Shown piece after piece: positions 25,464 through 36,983 of a stretch of 64,000 bases of DNA. The notes below the pieces were generated by a model. It worked only from the letters and a program-made list of their open reading frames with translations. It ran no database searches and was not told the origin of the DNA. Source of the stretch: Achromobacter spanius (GTDB lineage Bacteria > Pseudomonadota > Gammaproteobacteria > Burkholderiales > Burkholderiaceae_B); NCBI RefSeq assembly GCF_002812705.1, contig NZ_CP025030.1:1302001-1366000 (forward strand), written 5' to 3'. Position 1 is the stretch's first letter; every line of letters begins with the position of its first letter. The translations under genes and the position numbers were made by a program.

Positions 25464-26522
25464 TCAGCGCTTTTCGAGCACCGCCGCGAAGGCCTGGACA
25501 GCGCTGTCGATGTCCTCGTCCTCGATGTGGCGATGGGTGACGCAACGCAGGCGCGTGCGGCCCCAGGGGCGCGTTAGCAGGCCTTCGGCTTGCAAGGCCG
25601 CCACCCACTGCGTGTTGGTCATGCCGGAGTCGGCGGTCTCGACTTGCACGATATTGGTCTGCGGCACCGTGGCCGACAAGGCCGGCGCCAGACGGTTGAT
25701 GCCATCGCTCAAGCGGCGCGCGCGCACGTGGTCTTCGACCAGCCGGTGGGTCATCGTCTGCACGCCTTCCAGGCCGGCCGCCGCCATGATGCCCGACTGG
25801 CGCTGCGTGCCGCCCAGCATGCGGCGCAACGTGCGCGAGCGGGCCATCACGGCCTTGCTGCCCACCAGCACCGCGCCCACGGGTGCGCTCAAGCCCTTGG
25901 ATAGGCATAGCGACACCGTGTCGGCGTACTGCGTGATCTCGGCCGCCGGCACGCCCAGCGCCACGGCCGCGTTGAACAAGCGCGCCCCGTCCAGGTGCAC
26001 GGGGATGCCGCCGGCGTTGGCCATGCCGTACACCGCGCGCATGTGCTCCAGCGGCAGGACGGCGCCCCCGGCGTTGTTGTGCGACGTTTCCATCGCCACC
26101 AGCGCCGTCTTCAGCCGGTGCCCACCGGACAACAGCGCCTCTTCAAGCCGGTTCAGGTCCATCGCGCCATCGGTGCCGGACACGCCCTGGTAGAACAGCC
26201 CCGTAAAGGTGGCCGCGCCGCGCTCCGACGTGTACATGTGGGCGGACGATTCCAGCACCACCTGCTCGTTACGCTGCGTTTGCGCCAATACGGCAAGCAG
26301 GTTGGCCATCGTGCAACTGGGCACGAACAGCCCGGCTTCCTTGCCCAGCAGGGCCGCCACATGGGCTTCGAGTGCGCGCACGGAAGGGTCGCCATCCAGG
26401 CCGTCGTCGCCGATCGGGGCGGTGCGCATGCGTTCGTACATGGCCGCCGTGGGATGGGTCACCGTGTCGCTGCGCAGGTCGACGGGATGGGCGGGATGGT
26501 CGGCGGGAGTCCGCTGGGTCAT
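25464..26522 (-). CDS. ltaE: Low-specificity L-threonine aldolase
   Basis: 352 aa from the ATG at 26522; a TTG nine bases upstream overlaps the gltL stop (TTGA) and would add MIP. PLP fold-type I: VDLRSDTVTHPT at the N-terminus, ETSHNNAGGAVLPLEHM in the middle, and the cofactor Lys in SLCLSKGLSAPVGAVLVGS. It cleaves threonine and other beta-hydroxy amino acids to glycine and an aldehyde. Directly after gltL (5-bp gap), so it may be part of the gltIJKL transcript and act on an imported amino acid. Confidence 0.92.
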   Translation of the reverse strand: MTQRTPADHPAHPVDLRSDTVTHPTAAMYERMRTAPIGDDGLDGDPSVRALEAHVAALLGKEAGLFVPSCTMANLLAVLAQTQRNEQVVLESSAHMYTSERGAATFTGLFYQGVSGTDGAMDLNRLEEALLSGGHRLKTALVAMETSHNNAGGAVLPLEHMRAVYGMANAGGIPVHLDGARLFNAAVALGVPAAEITQYADTVSLCLSKGLSAPVGAVLVGSKAVMARSRTLRRMLGGTQRQSGIMAAAGLEGVQTMTHRLVEDHVRARRLSDGINRLAPALSATVPQTNIVQVETADSGMTNTQWVAALQAEGLLTRPWGRTRLRCVTHRHIEDEDIDSAVQAFAAVLEKR

Positions 26523-26527
26523 GGGTA

Positions 26528-27286
26528 TCAATGCTGCAAAATCTTGGAAAGAAACTGGCGCGTGCGCGGGGCACGCTCCTCGACATTGCCGAAGAACTCG
26601 TCCTTGACGCAGTCTTCGACAATCTTGCCGCCGTCCATGAAGATCACACGGTCGGCAACGCGGCGGGCAAACCCCATTTCGTGGGTCACCACCATCATCG
26701 TCATGCCTTCGCTGGCCAGGTCGGTCATGACGTCCAGCACCTCGTTGACCATCTCGGGGTCCAGCGCCGAGGTGGGCTCGTCAAACAACATCACCACGGG
26801 GTCCATCGACAGCGCGCGCGCAATCGCCACGCGCTGCTGCTGGCCGCCCGAGAGTTCACCGGGGTGCTTGTCCTTGTGCGCCGACAGGCCCACGCGCTCA
26901 AGCAGCGTCAGCGCCCGGGCGCGGGCCTCTTCCTTGCCACGGCCCAGCACCTTGGTCTGGCCCAGGCACAGGTTTTCGGTCACCGACAGATGCGGGAACA
27001 GTTCAAAGTGCTGGAACACCATGCCGGCCACCGAACGCAGCTTGGGCAGGTTGGTGCGCGGGTCACCCACCGAAATACCGTTGACCACGATGTTGCCCTT
27101 CTGAAAGGGCTCCAGCGCGTTCACGGTCTTGATGAGCGTGGACTTGCCGGACCCCGACGGCCCGCACACCACCACGACTTCACCCTTGCCGACTGTCGTC
27201 GTGCATTCATCCAGCACCTGAAAGGCGCCGTACCACTTGCTGACCTGCGAGATCTCGATCATCGGAGGCGTCGAAGATAGTTGCAT
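26528..27286 (-). CDS. gltL: Glutamate/aspartate ABC transporter ATP-binding protein
   Basis: 252 aa. [19 protein letters not shown] is the usual N-terminus of GltL/GlnQ, making the eight preceding residues (MQLSSTPP) optional. Walker [10 protein letters not shown], signature LSGGQQQR, Walker [16 protein letters not shown]. Energises the polar amino-acid importer of the two permeases upstream. Nine bases separate it from gltK. Confidence 0.93.
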   Translation of the reverse strand: MQLSSTPPMIEISQVSKWYGAFQVLDECTTTVGKGEVVVVCGPSGSGKSTLIKTVNALEPFQKGNIVVNGISVGDPRTNLPKLRSVAGMVFQHFELFPHLSVTENLCLGQTKVLGRGKEEARARALTLLERVGLSAHKDKHPGELSGGQQQRVAIARALSMDPVVMLFDEPTSALDPEMVNEVLDVMTDLASEGMTMMVVTHEMGFARRVADRVIFMDGGKIVEDCVKDEFFGNVEERAPRTRQFLSKILQH

Positions 27287-27295
27287 CGCTAAACC

Positions 27296-27985
27296 CTATC
27301 GCAGCACACGGGTGCGCTTTTCCAGTAGTTTGACCAGGCGGGACGCCGTGAAGCAGATCACGAAATACACCACCGCCACGAATAGATAAAGCTCCACCAG
27401 CCGGCCATCGCGCTGGCCGATCTTGGACGCCGCGCCCAGGAAGTCGGTCAACGACAGCACATAGACCAGCGACGTGTCCTGGAACAGGATGATCACGCGG
27501 GTCAACAGCGCGGGAACCATGTTGCGAAACGCCTGCGGCAGCACCACGTAGCGCATGCCCTGCCACGGCGTCAGGCCGATTGCCATGCTGGCCGACACCT
27601 GGCCGCGCGCAATCGACTGAATCCCCGCCCGCATGATTTCGCAAAAGTACGCGGCCTCGAACAAGGTGAAAGTGATGACCGCCGAATTGAACGCCCCCAC
27701 GCGCAGGGGCGTGGCCGAACCCACCACCCAGGCGGCGATGTACGGCATCAGGAAGTAGAACCAGAAGATCACCAGCAGCAGCGGAATCGAGCGCATCACG
27801 TTCACGTAGATGCCCGCCGGCACCGACAGAATCTTGAAACGCGACAGCCGCATCATCGCCAGCAGCGTGCCCAGCGCCAGGCCCATCACCGCCGCCAACG
27901 CCGTCAGCGTCAAGGTGAACGTCATGCCCGTCTGGAACAGATAGGGCAGCGCGGTCGAGATCACGTCGAAATCAAATTTACCCAT
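27296..27985 (-). CDS. gltK: Glutamate/aspartate ABC transporter permease
   Basis: 229 aa His/Glu/Gln/Arg/opine-family permease. Starts MGKFDFDVISTALPYL; polar amino-acid permease signature FNSAVITFTLFEAAYFCEIMRAGIQSI (held in two contiguous parts) and EAA loop MAIGLTPWQGMRYVVLPQAF. Pairs with the permease encoded nine bases upstream. Confidence 0.92.
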   Translation of the reverse strand: MGKFDFDVISTALPYLFQTGMTFTLTLTALAAVMGLALGTLLAMMRLSRFKILSVPAGIYVNVMRSIPLLLVIFWFYFLMPYIAAWVVGSATPLRVGAFNSAVITFTLFEAAYFCEIMRAGIQSIARGQVSASMAIGLTPWQGMRYVVLPQAFRNMVPALLTRVIILFQDTSLVYVLSLTDFLGAASKIGQRDGRLVELYLFVAVVYFVICFTASRLVKLLEKRTRVLR

Positions 27986-27994
27986 CGCGATCCC

Positions 27995-28777
27995 CTATCG
28001 GCTCAGGGCGGCGGTCTTGACCGCGGCCGGACCGGCTTTGCTGGTCGCACCGATCAATCCGGGCACCGCGATGTGCCGTTCAAGCAGGCGCATGCCCAGC
28101 ACGACAATGCCGTTGAGGATCAGGTAGATCACCGTCGCGGCGGAGAACGCCTCGAAGATGTGGAAGCTGAATTCCTGCATCGAACGTGCCTGGCCGGTGA
28201 GCTCCAGCAGGCCGATCGTCAGCGCCACCGAGGAATACTTGATGGTGCCCATGAACTCGGACGTCAGCGGCGGCAGCACGATGCGAAACGCCTCGGGCAG
28301 GATGATGTAGCGGTACACCTGCACCTCGGTCAGCCCCAGGGCGGTCCCCGCCTGGAACTGGCCACGCGGCAAAGACTGGATGCCGGCGCGCAATTGCTCG
28401 GCCACGCGCGCCGAACCATAAAACCCCAGGCACAGCACGGCAGGCACGAATTGCCCCCACGGCTGCGGCATCTGCTTCATCGCCAGGCCCCAGGCATGCG
28501 GCAGCAATTCAGGCAGCACGAAATACCACAGGAACATCTGCACCAGCAGCGGCACGTTGCGGAACAGCTCAACGTAGGTCGCTCCCAGCACGTTCATCAC
28601 GCGCGACTGCGCCGTGCGCATCACGCCCAGCCAAGACCCCAGCAACAGCGAAAAGACCCACGCGGTCAGCGCCAGCGCCAGCGTCCAGCCCACGCCGATC
28701 AGCAGCGTTTCCAGGAAGGTGTGCACGCCGTCCGGCGACATCTCCAGGAAGACGCTCCAACTCCAGTTGTAATTCAT
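27995..28777 (-). CDS. gltJ: Glutamate/aspartate ABC transporter permease
   Basis: 260 aa. N-terminus MNYNWSWSVFLEMSPDGVHT is characteristic of GltJ, with ARVAEQLRAGIQSLPRGQFQ and the EAA loop TALGLTEVQVYRYIILPEAF. First membrane subunit of the importer. Between it and the binding-protein gene lie 88 bp with a strong stem-loop, suggesting that the binding protein is made in excess. Confidence 0.92.
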   Translation of the reverse strand: MNYNWSWSVFLEMSPDGVHTFLETLLIGVGWTLALALTAWVFSLLLGSWLGVMRTAQSRVMNVLGATYVELFRNVPLLVQMFLWYFVLPELLPHAWGLAMKQMPQPWGQFVPAVLCLGFYGSARVAEQLRAGIQSLPRGQFQAGTALGLTEVQVYRYIILPEAFRIVLPPLTSEFMGTIKYSSVALTIGLLELTGQARSMQEFSFHIFEAFSAATVIYLILNGIVVLGMRLLERHIAVPGLIGATSKAGPAAVKTAALSR

Positions 28778-28827
28778 GCCCGTGCCCTAGATGGCGGCGC
28801 CGTGCGTGGCGCCTTGCCCCAAAACCG

Positions 28828-28853
28828 CCGCGGGACGCCTGGGCGTCCCGCGG
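28828..28853 (-). other. Intra-operon stem-loop between gltI and gltJ
   Basis: Arms CCGCGGGACGCC and GGCGTCCCGCGG (12 bp, perfect) with a two-base centre, 13 bp after the gltI stop on the minus strand and followed there by CGGTTTTGGGG. Partial terminator or 3' stability element that raises binding-protein mRNA over permease mRNA. Confidence 0.55.
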
Positions 28854-28865
28854 ACAAGCTGCTGA

Positions 28866-29777
28866 TTACTCGTATGCCTTCGGGTCACCCGAGTCGGTCG
28901 GGTTGGCCAGCGCGCGCTTGAGCGCATCGCTCATCGGATACTTCAGGTTGATCTGCTTCGGGGGAATCGGCGAATTGAAGTACTTGTTGTAGATCGCCGC
29001 GACCTTGCCGGTCTTCATCAGGTCCACCACGGCGTCGTCCACCACCTTCTTGAAGGCGGGGTCGTCCTTGGGTTCCATGATGCCGTAGGGCGCCATTTCC
29101 AGGCCCTTGGTGCCGATCACGAACGCATCCGGATTCTTCGACGAGGCCACGGCGCCATAGGCGATGCCGTCGTCGTTGGCCGACCCGGCGGCACGGCCCG
29201 ATTCCACCATCAGGATGGTCTCGGCGGTGTCCTTGGTGGGCGCCATCGTGATGCCCAGGTTACCCTTGGCGTTCAATTCCGAGATCAGGCGGAAAGTCTG
29301 GCCGCCGGCTTGCGCGGCGATGGTCTTGCCCCGGAACGATTCCAGATTGTTGGGATCCACACCGCCGTCCTTGCGCGCCACCAGCACCACCTGCGCCACG
29401 AAGGTCGTGGGCGCGAACGACACCAGCTTGTGGCGCGCCAGGTTGTTGGTGGTGTTGCCGCATTCCAGGTCAATGGTGCCATTGGCCAGCAGCGGGATGC
29501 GCGTGGCGGAAGTCGTCGGGTTGTAGCGCACTTCCAGCTTGGGCAGCTTCAGCGTGGTCTTGATGTGTTGCACCACTTCCTGGCAGATCTCGACCGAGTA
29601 GCCGATGGGCTTCTGATTGCCGTCGAGATAGGCAAAGGGGACCGAGGTCTCGGGGTGGCCGAGCGTGATCACGCCGGTTTCGCGGATCTTGTCCAGGCGG
29701 CTGGTGCCTTCGGCGTGGGCGGTGGCCGTGCTGCCCAGCAGGGCGGCAGCAACGGAGATCGCGGCAAATGCTTTCAT
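28866..29777 (-). CDS. gltI: Glutamate/aspartate periplasmic binding protein
   Basis: 303 aa from the ATG at 29777 (MKAFAAISVAAALLGSTATA, signal peptide cut near AHA). The upstream open frame crosses the promoter gap and is discarded. Family 3 solute-binding protein: LDKIRETGVITLGHPETSVP, and LECGNTTNNLARHKLVSFA, the GltI-type ligand loop. Captures acidic amino acids in the periplasm. Operon head of gltIJKL; a LysR gene is divergent. Confidence 0.92.
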   Translation of the reverse strand: MKAFAAISVAAALLGSTATAHAEGTSRLDKIRETGVITLGHPETSVPFAYLDGNQKPIGYSVEICQEVVQHIKTTLKLPKLEVRYNPTTSATRIPLLANGTIDLECGNTTNNLARHKLVSFAPTTFVAQVVLVARKDGGVDPNNLESFRGKTIAAQAGGQTFRLISELNAKGNLGITMAPTKDTAETILMVESGRAAGSANDDGIAYGAVASSKNPDAFVIGTKGLEMAPYGIMEPKDDPAFKKVVDDAVVDLMKTGKVAAIYNKYFNSPIPPKQINLKYPMSDALKRALANPTDSGDPKAYE

Positions 29778-29948
29778 CTGATTCCCTTGGCGCCGTGCGA
29801 TCGGCGCGTGTTTGTAGTCACGATCGGCGGCGCCGGTTTGTCCGGCGTCCGCCACGTCCCGCGATGAGCCCCGCGGCTGGCAAAAAGTATCAACTAGCAG
29901 TATGGTTTTATCCAGTTCCAATCAGGTATTCCTCTATACGGATTTGAT

Positions 29949-30881
29949 ATGGCCATTCCACGGATGGGCTTAAGACACATCGAGGCCTTTCGAGCCGTCA
30001 TGATGACCGGCTCGATGACGGCCGCCGCGCGGCGCGTGCATACCTCGCAGCCGCACGTTAGCCGCTTAATTGCGCAATTGGAAGCCATCACCCAGTTTCC
30101 CTTGTTCGATCGCAATGGCAGCCGCCTGAGCCCCACACAGGACGGCTCGCGCTTCTTTCAAGAGGTGGAAAAAACCTTTATTGGCCTGGCCGGCCTGGAG
30201 TCGGCGGCGGCCAGCATCCGCTCGTTCAGCGCCAGCCGCCTGAGCGTGGCGGCCATGCCACGGCTGGCGGGCGGCATGCTGGCGCGCATCGTCGCGGCCT
30301 TCAAGACCGAGTACCCCGACGTGATGGTGTCCATCCATTCGGGCAACGCCAGCGCGGTGCACAACTGGATCAGTTCGGGCTTTTGCGACACGGGGCTGGC
30401 CATGCTGTCGGGCGACAGCCCCGGCATCCAGGTCGAACCCGTGATGACGATGAACTGCGTGGCGGTGCTACCCAAGGGGCACCGCCTGACCAAGCTGAAA
30501 AAGCTCAAGCCCGCCGACTTCGCGGGCGAACCCTTCATCGCCTTTCCCAGCGCCACGCCGCTGCGCGAAAAGATCGACGCCGTCTTCAAGTCCGCCAAGG
30601 TGGAACGGCAGACGGTGGCCGAAGCGGGCCTGGGGTCATCGGTGTGCGCGCTGGTGGGCGCGGGCCTGGGCGTGGCGCTGATCAACCCCTTGGCCGCGCG
30701 CGAAGAGTACGAGGCCAACGGCGTTGAAGTCCGCCCGTTCAGCCCGGCGGTGCCGGTGACGGTGGCCTTGCTGTATCCGCCGTATCACACGCGCACGCGG
30801 CTGGTCAGCGTGTTCTCGCGCTACGCGCATCAGCTGATGAATGAAGAGATGGCGGATCTGAAGGCGCGGCCGCCACGGTGA
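29949..30881 (+). CDS. LysR-family transcriptional regulator
   Basis: 310 aa; the ATG six codons in (MGLRHIEAFRAVMMTGS) is an equally good start. HTH TAAARRVHTSQPHVSRLIAQ at residues about 24-43, then FDRNGSRLSPTQDG. The effector domain contains VSIHSGNASAVHNWISSGFC. Sits 171 bp from the divergent gltIJKL-ltaE operon, its probable target. The 3' end overlaps the degenerate hsdS-like fragment on the other strand. Confidence 0.9.
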   Translation: MAIPRMGLRHIEAFRAVMMTGSMTAAARRVHTSQPHVSRLIAQLEAITQFPLFDRNGSRLSPTQDGSRFFQEVEKTFIGLAGLESAAASIRSFSASRLSVAAMPRLAGGMLARIVAAFKTEYPDVMVSIHSGNASAVHNWISSGFCDTGLAMLSGDSPGIQVEPVMTMNCVAVLPKGHRLTKLKKLKPADFAGEPFIAFPSATPLREKIDAVFKSAKVERQTVAEAGLGSSVCALVGAGLGVALINPLAAREEYEANGVEVRPFSPAVPVTVALLYPPYHTRTRLVSVFSRYAHQLMNEEMADLKARPPR

Positions 30882-31011
30882 AGGGGCCGGCCTTTGCCGC
30901 CTGCTGGATGAAGGACCTTTCCAGATAGTCGGCCGCTTCGCCAGACTGCTTCAGCGCCTGCCATTGCGCCAGGTTCAACTGCGGCAGTGATTCCCAACCG
31001 CTAGGCACCAT
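30805..31011 (-). pseudogene. Probable 5' remnant of a type I restriction specificity gene (hsdS-like)
   Basis: An ATG at 31011, overlapping the rhuM stop, opens a 68-codon frame beginning MVPSGWESLPQL, the style of HsdS N-termini (a short basic start then P-x-GW-x-x-x-x-L). After about 45 residues the frame enters the 3' end of the convergent LysR gene and stops. HsdS is normally about 400 aa, so only the beginning is left. Assignment rests on the start motif and on the rhuM/hsdM context; it could also be an unrelated short frame. Confidence 0.35.
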
Positions 31012-32026
31012 CGGTCGTCCCTTTTGAACCACGTTCCCGGCTATTCAACATTTTCTCCACCCGCTCCAACTCCTTCAAATCTTCCCGATCCGCCGCCAAA
31101 GCCTCTTCCTTCCGCCGCGCGGCATCGAATTGCTCGTACCGGTCATACACAATCGTCGTCATCGCCTTGTGGCTCATCTTTCCCGCCCCCTTCAATAGCG
31201 GGCTCTCGTTGAACTCGATAAAGCTGTCCACATATGTACGCCAATCCGCCATGCGCAGGTTCTGCCGCTTTTTTGCGCGCAGCTCTGCAAAGTCCATGAA
31301 CATGCTCGCGATGCGGTTGAAGTCGTCCAGCTCTTCAGCATTCAGATAGTTCTTCGCCACGATCACATCTGCCTTCCGCACTCGCCCTTGCTTCCAGGAC
31401 AGCAGCGCCATGTTGGGCTGAGAGGGATCGGCACGCCGCACCACTAGCTCGGCCGCCGTGTGCCGCGTCACCGCGTAGAACATCTTGTTCTGCACTTCCG
31501 CATAAAACAGACCCGTCGCTGCAGGGTCGTCGGCGTAGTCCACAGACAGAGCAAACAGATCCCGGATCTTCTGATAGAAGCGCTTCTCCGACGTTCGGAT
31601 GTCCCGGATGCGTGCAAGCTGCTCATCAAAATAATCCCAGCGGCTCGCGTCCTTCAGGCGTTCGTCGTCCATGACGAAGCCCTTGACCAGGAACTCCTTT
31701 AGATGGGTGGTGGCCCATTGACGGAACTGCGTCCCTCGCGGCGACTTCACGCGGTAGCCGATCGCCAGAATCATGTCCAGGTTGTATTGCTGCGTGCGGT
31801 AGCGCTTGCCGTCGGCGGCAGTTGTCAAGTCTTGCTTGACAACTGAATCCTCCTGAAGCTCCCCCTCTGCCAGCACATTGCGCACGTGCAGGCTGATGTT
31901 CTGCTTTGTCGTCTGGAATAACTCGGCCAGCTCAAGTTGGGTCAGCCAAACGGTGCCGTTTTCAGCACGCAAGAAGAACTGAGCGTCTCCGTCCGGCGTT
32001 GTATAGAGGACAAGTTCGGCATTCAT
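31001..32026 (-). CDS. RhuM-family protein (virulence protein RhuM/Fic-DOC-associated type)
   Basis: 341 aa from the ATG at 32026, which has GGAGG five bases upstream; the longer frame uses a TTG. The RhuM N-terminal domain is complete: LVLYTTPDGDAQFFLRAENG, VWLTQLELAELFQTTKQNIS, a KilA-N/Bro-like DNA-binding region, and YNLDMILAIGYRVKSPRGTQ. The family was named from a Salmonella pathogenicity island and its members are often encoded between hsdM and hsdS. Molecular role is not established. Here the flanking genes look decayed, while rhuM is intact; its codon use appears less GC-rich than neighbouring genes, consistent with transfer. Confidence 0.85.
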   Translation of the reverse strand: MNAELVLYTTPDGDAQFFLRAENGTVWLTQLELAELFQTTKQNISLHVRNVLAEGELQEDSVVKQDLTTAADGKRYRTQQYNLDMILAIGYRVKSPRGTQFRQWATTHLKEFLVKGFVMDDERLKDASRWDYFDEQLARIRDIRTSEKRFYQKIRDLFALSVDYADDPAATGLFYAEVQNKMFYAVTRHTAAELVVRRADPSQPNMALLSWKQGRVRKADVIVAKNYLNAEELDDFNRIASMFMDFAELRAKKRQNLRMADWRTYVDSFIEFNESPLLKGAGKMSHKAMTTIVYDRYEQFDAARRKEEALAADREDLKELERVEKMLNSRERGSKGTTDGA

Positions 32027-32131
32027 CGGAGCCTCCAATCGTTTGACACTGGTTCATCATCCCCTGCAAATCTGATCCGAACTGTGGCGAAACATGCAAC
32101 GGTTGGGGCAGGCATCAGATGTCCGTGGTAC

Positions 32132-32410
32132 TCACTCATACCCCAACTCCTTCAAATATCCCGCCATCTTTTCCAGCGCCTCCAGCTCGGCCTTCAGCTT
32201 CTCCGCTCCGCCCGCACGGCCATCAGATCAATGATCTCGGCTTCCTCAAACGTATCGATTTCATCATCCATGACACGCAGCAAGACCACTTCTATTTTGT
32301 GCAAGCCAAGCATGCGCTGCTTGGAGAAAAGGCATTCTTTGATTCTGTCATAAAACTTGAAATCCTTGGCCGTGCGCGAAGAGTACAAGACCAACCGCGC
32401 AGCCCGTCCC
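32132..32410 (-). pseudogene. Frameshifted C-terminal fragment, hsdM-like end
   Basis: Reading leftward, a low-GC frame translates LVLYSSRTAKDFKFYDRIKE and continues to DTFEEAEIIDLMAVRAER, then stops. A second frame picks up with EKLKAELEALEKMAGYLKEL and GYE before TGA at 32132, an ending typical of HsdM methyltransferases. The two frames join perfectly as DLMAVRAEKLKAELEALEK if one copy of the 5-bp tandem duplication CTCCG-CTCCG at 32201-32210 is removed. The rest of the gene is missing; the WG-repeat gene begins its 3' end at 32414. The identity of the upstream part is uncertain. Confidence 0.5.
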
Positions 32411-32413
32411 TCG

Positions 32414-34327
32414 CTATAGCGGTTCGGTCTGCACCCGCCCGTCCGCATGCAAGTAGCGCATCGCGCCGTCAACATGCATGGCCGGCACGGCCTGACCCTG
32501 GCTCCAGCATTGCGCAATCGCCGTCGGGCAACCGTGCACGCCATCCCCCGTGCGCAGCGACTCGGGTACGCCGATCCACGCATAGACCGGTTCGTGCAGC
32601 CACGCGCCGTCTGCATGTGCGATACCGATGTGCAGGCCATCCGGACTATGGTCGCCGGCCTGTTCCGGCGCCACCGCGCACAGCCAGCCGTAGGTGTCTT
32701 TCCACATCAGGCCGAACACCAGGTGCTGCGTGCACGGCAGCGCCTCGCGGCGCTCGACCAGGTCGTAGGCGCCTTGGAACCATTCGTCCCATTCCCCGTG
32801 ATCCACGCAGCGCAGCACGCGCAGATAGCGGCCGGTCTGGCCTGCGGGCGGCGGCGTGATGTCGACTGGATTGGAAGCGGGTAGCCAGATGATGTCGGCC
32901 AGATCCGTAAAGGCCACGGGCACGACGATTCCGCCCTGGGCGTCCACAACACCGCGCTGATCGTCCTCGGTCAGCACCCGGATCCGCATCTGACCGCTTA
33001 TCCATAGGCCGGCGGGATCGGACTCCGACTCCACAGGCCCCAGCGCGGCGTACAACGCGTCCAGCACGAGCCGACCTTGCGCATCGATCAGGCCGCAACC
33101 ATCACCGCGTTGGGTCACATAGGCATGCAGCGCGTCGTCCCAATTGATGTCGTCCCATACGGGCGCGCTTGCCCACGCGCCGCGCCGGTCGATCAAGCCC
33201 CAGCACCCGGCTTCGTATGCGGGCGCCAAACCCCCGGGCGAAAAATCGCCCGCCGATTCGAATGTGGGGGGTATCGCCCACGCCCCCGATCTATCCACAA
33301 AGCCGAACTGGTCGCCCACCCGCGCCATCGCCAGACCCTGTGAATAACTCCACACTTCGTCCAGCTCGCATGGCATCAACTGGCGGCCGCTGGTATCGAT
33401 CAGCCCAAGCTTGTCGTCCTTGAGAACCGCCGCCACGCCGTCTTCGAAACGCCAGATGGAATCGAACTGTGGTGGCACCAACACGCGGCTGTTCTCGCCG
33501 CGTCCTGCGCGCACGCCACACAGGTTGTCCACAACAAAGCGATGCAAGCCGTCGCCGAGGTGGGTGTCGCGGCGCTTAGAAGTAGGGGTGCCGTTGGGGG
33601 CGTCGTTGTCGACGTCGGCATCTTCTTCGTCATCGGCACGGTCTTCGCAGCCGTCGTCCGCATTTTCGTCTTGGTCTTCGTCCTCGTCGAAGTCTTCATA
33701 GCGCACCCGCCGGGCGGGTTCTTGCGGAAAGAAATACGGATGCGCCAGGCCGCCCAGCCCGACCCGCCACGCCCAACCGGATTCATCGTCAGCGCCTTGC
33801 ACGTCCAGCAAGCGCAACGCAGCCGCGATGTCGTCCTCGCGCATGCTGTCCTGCAAAGCGTTCCAGCGATCCGTGCACAGCGCGCGCGCGTGGGCAAGAT
33901 ACGCCTGCGCGCCATCCCCATGCAGCCACGCCAGCTCATCAAGATTGGCGCTTATCCACAAGCCGGCGGCATCGTCCCGCTCGCCCGCCGCGTCCCGCGC
34001 CCCCCGCGCATCCATCCGTTCGGCCAGGTAAGCCACCGCCGCATCCCACTGCACGCAATGCGGCGCGTCTCCGCTTGCCGCATGCGTACGCAAGAATGCC
34101 GCCACTTGGCGCAGGCGATCATGCGCGGCTTGCGCGGGGGCGGCCAGCGCCACCGTACCCGCATCCCCAAACACGCGCTGCGACGCATCGGCGTCCCGCA
34201 AGCTGCCGTCGGCCAGCAACACCTGCCATAACGTGGGCAAATTGCCGTTGGCGGCGGCGATTTCTTCTGAGGACACCGTGCGGCCATCCCGGTCCGTCTG
34301 CAACGACAACCACGCGCGATTACCCAT
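32414..34327 (-). CDS. WG-repeat (KWG leptospira-type) protein
   Basis: 637 aa from the ATG at 34327 (MGNRAWLSLQTDRDGRTVSS); 21 further in-frame codons upstream are unlikely. No signal peptide or membrane helix. Residues about 1-210 are an all-helical-looking domain, followed by a very acidic linker (about 211-245, nearly half Asp/Glu). From about 283 come at least five WG-type repeats, for example DDKLGLIDTSGR, DQFGFVDRSGAW and AGCWGLIDRRGAW. WG repeats are thought to mediate binding; function here is unknown. It is separated from gyrB by a terminator, so it is transcribed on its own. Confidence 0.8.
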   Translation of the reverse strand: MGNRAWLSLQTDRDGRTVSSEEIAAANGNLPTLWQVLLADGSLRDADASQRVFGDAGTVALAAPAQAAHDRLRQVAAFLRTHAASGDAPHCVQWDAAVAYLAERMDARGARDAAGERDDAAGLWISANLDELAWLHGDGAQAYLAHARALCTDRWNALQDSMREDDIAAALRLLDVQGADDESGWAWRVGLGGLAHPYFFPQEPARRVRYEDFDEDEDQDENADDGCEDRADDEEDADVDNDAPNGTPTSKRRDTHLGDGLHRFVVDNLCGVRAGRGENSRVLVPPQFDSIWRFEDGVAAVLKDDKLGLIDTSGRQLMPCELDEVWSYSQGLAMARVGDQFGFVDRSGAWAIPPTFESAGDFSPGGLAPAYEAGCWGLIDRRGAWASAPVWDDINWDDALHAYVTQRGDGCGLIDAQGRLVLDALYAALGPVESESDPAGLWISGQMRIRVLTEDDQRGVVDAQGGIVVPVAFTDLADIIWLPASNPVDITPPPAGQTGRYLRVLRCVDHGEWDEWFQGAYDLVERREALPCTQHLVFGLMWKDTYGWLCAVAPEQAGDHSPDGLHIGIAHADGAWLHEPVYAWIGVPESLRTGDGVHGCPTAIAQCWSQGQAVPAMHVDGAMRYLHADGRVQTEPL

Positions 34328-34381
34328 CACTGCATCCTTGAAACACGCCGGCCACGGCGCCAGTGGCACGTGACCAGCCAG

Positions 34382-34413
34382 AAAAAACAAAGGCCAGCCC
34401 TTTCAGGCTGGCC
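34382..34413 (-). terminator. Rho-independent terminator of gyrB
   Basis: On the minus strand GGCCAGCC-TGAAAG-GGCTGGCC is followed by TTTGTTTTTT, 22 bp after the gyrB stop. Strong stem and T tract. Confidence 0.9.
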
Positions 34414-34434
34414 AGGGTCATGCGGGGGAAACGC

Positions 34435-36900
<2,466 letters not shown>

Positions 36901-36983
36901 TTAAAGAACGGCCTGGCGGCCGGACCGCCCGCGAGCCCTCAGGCCCGCAAGCGGCACAAACCCACAAACGTGTGGGGCGCGGA

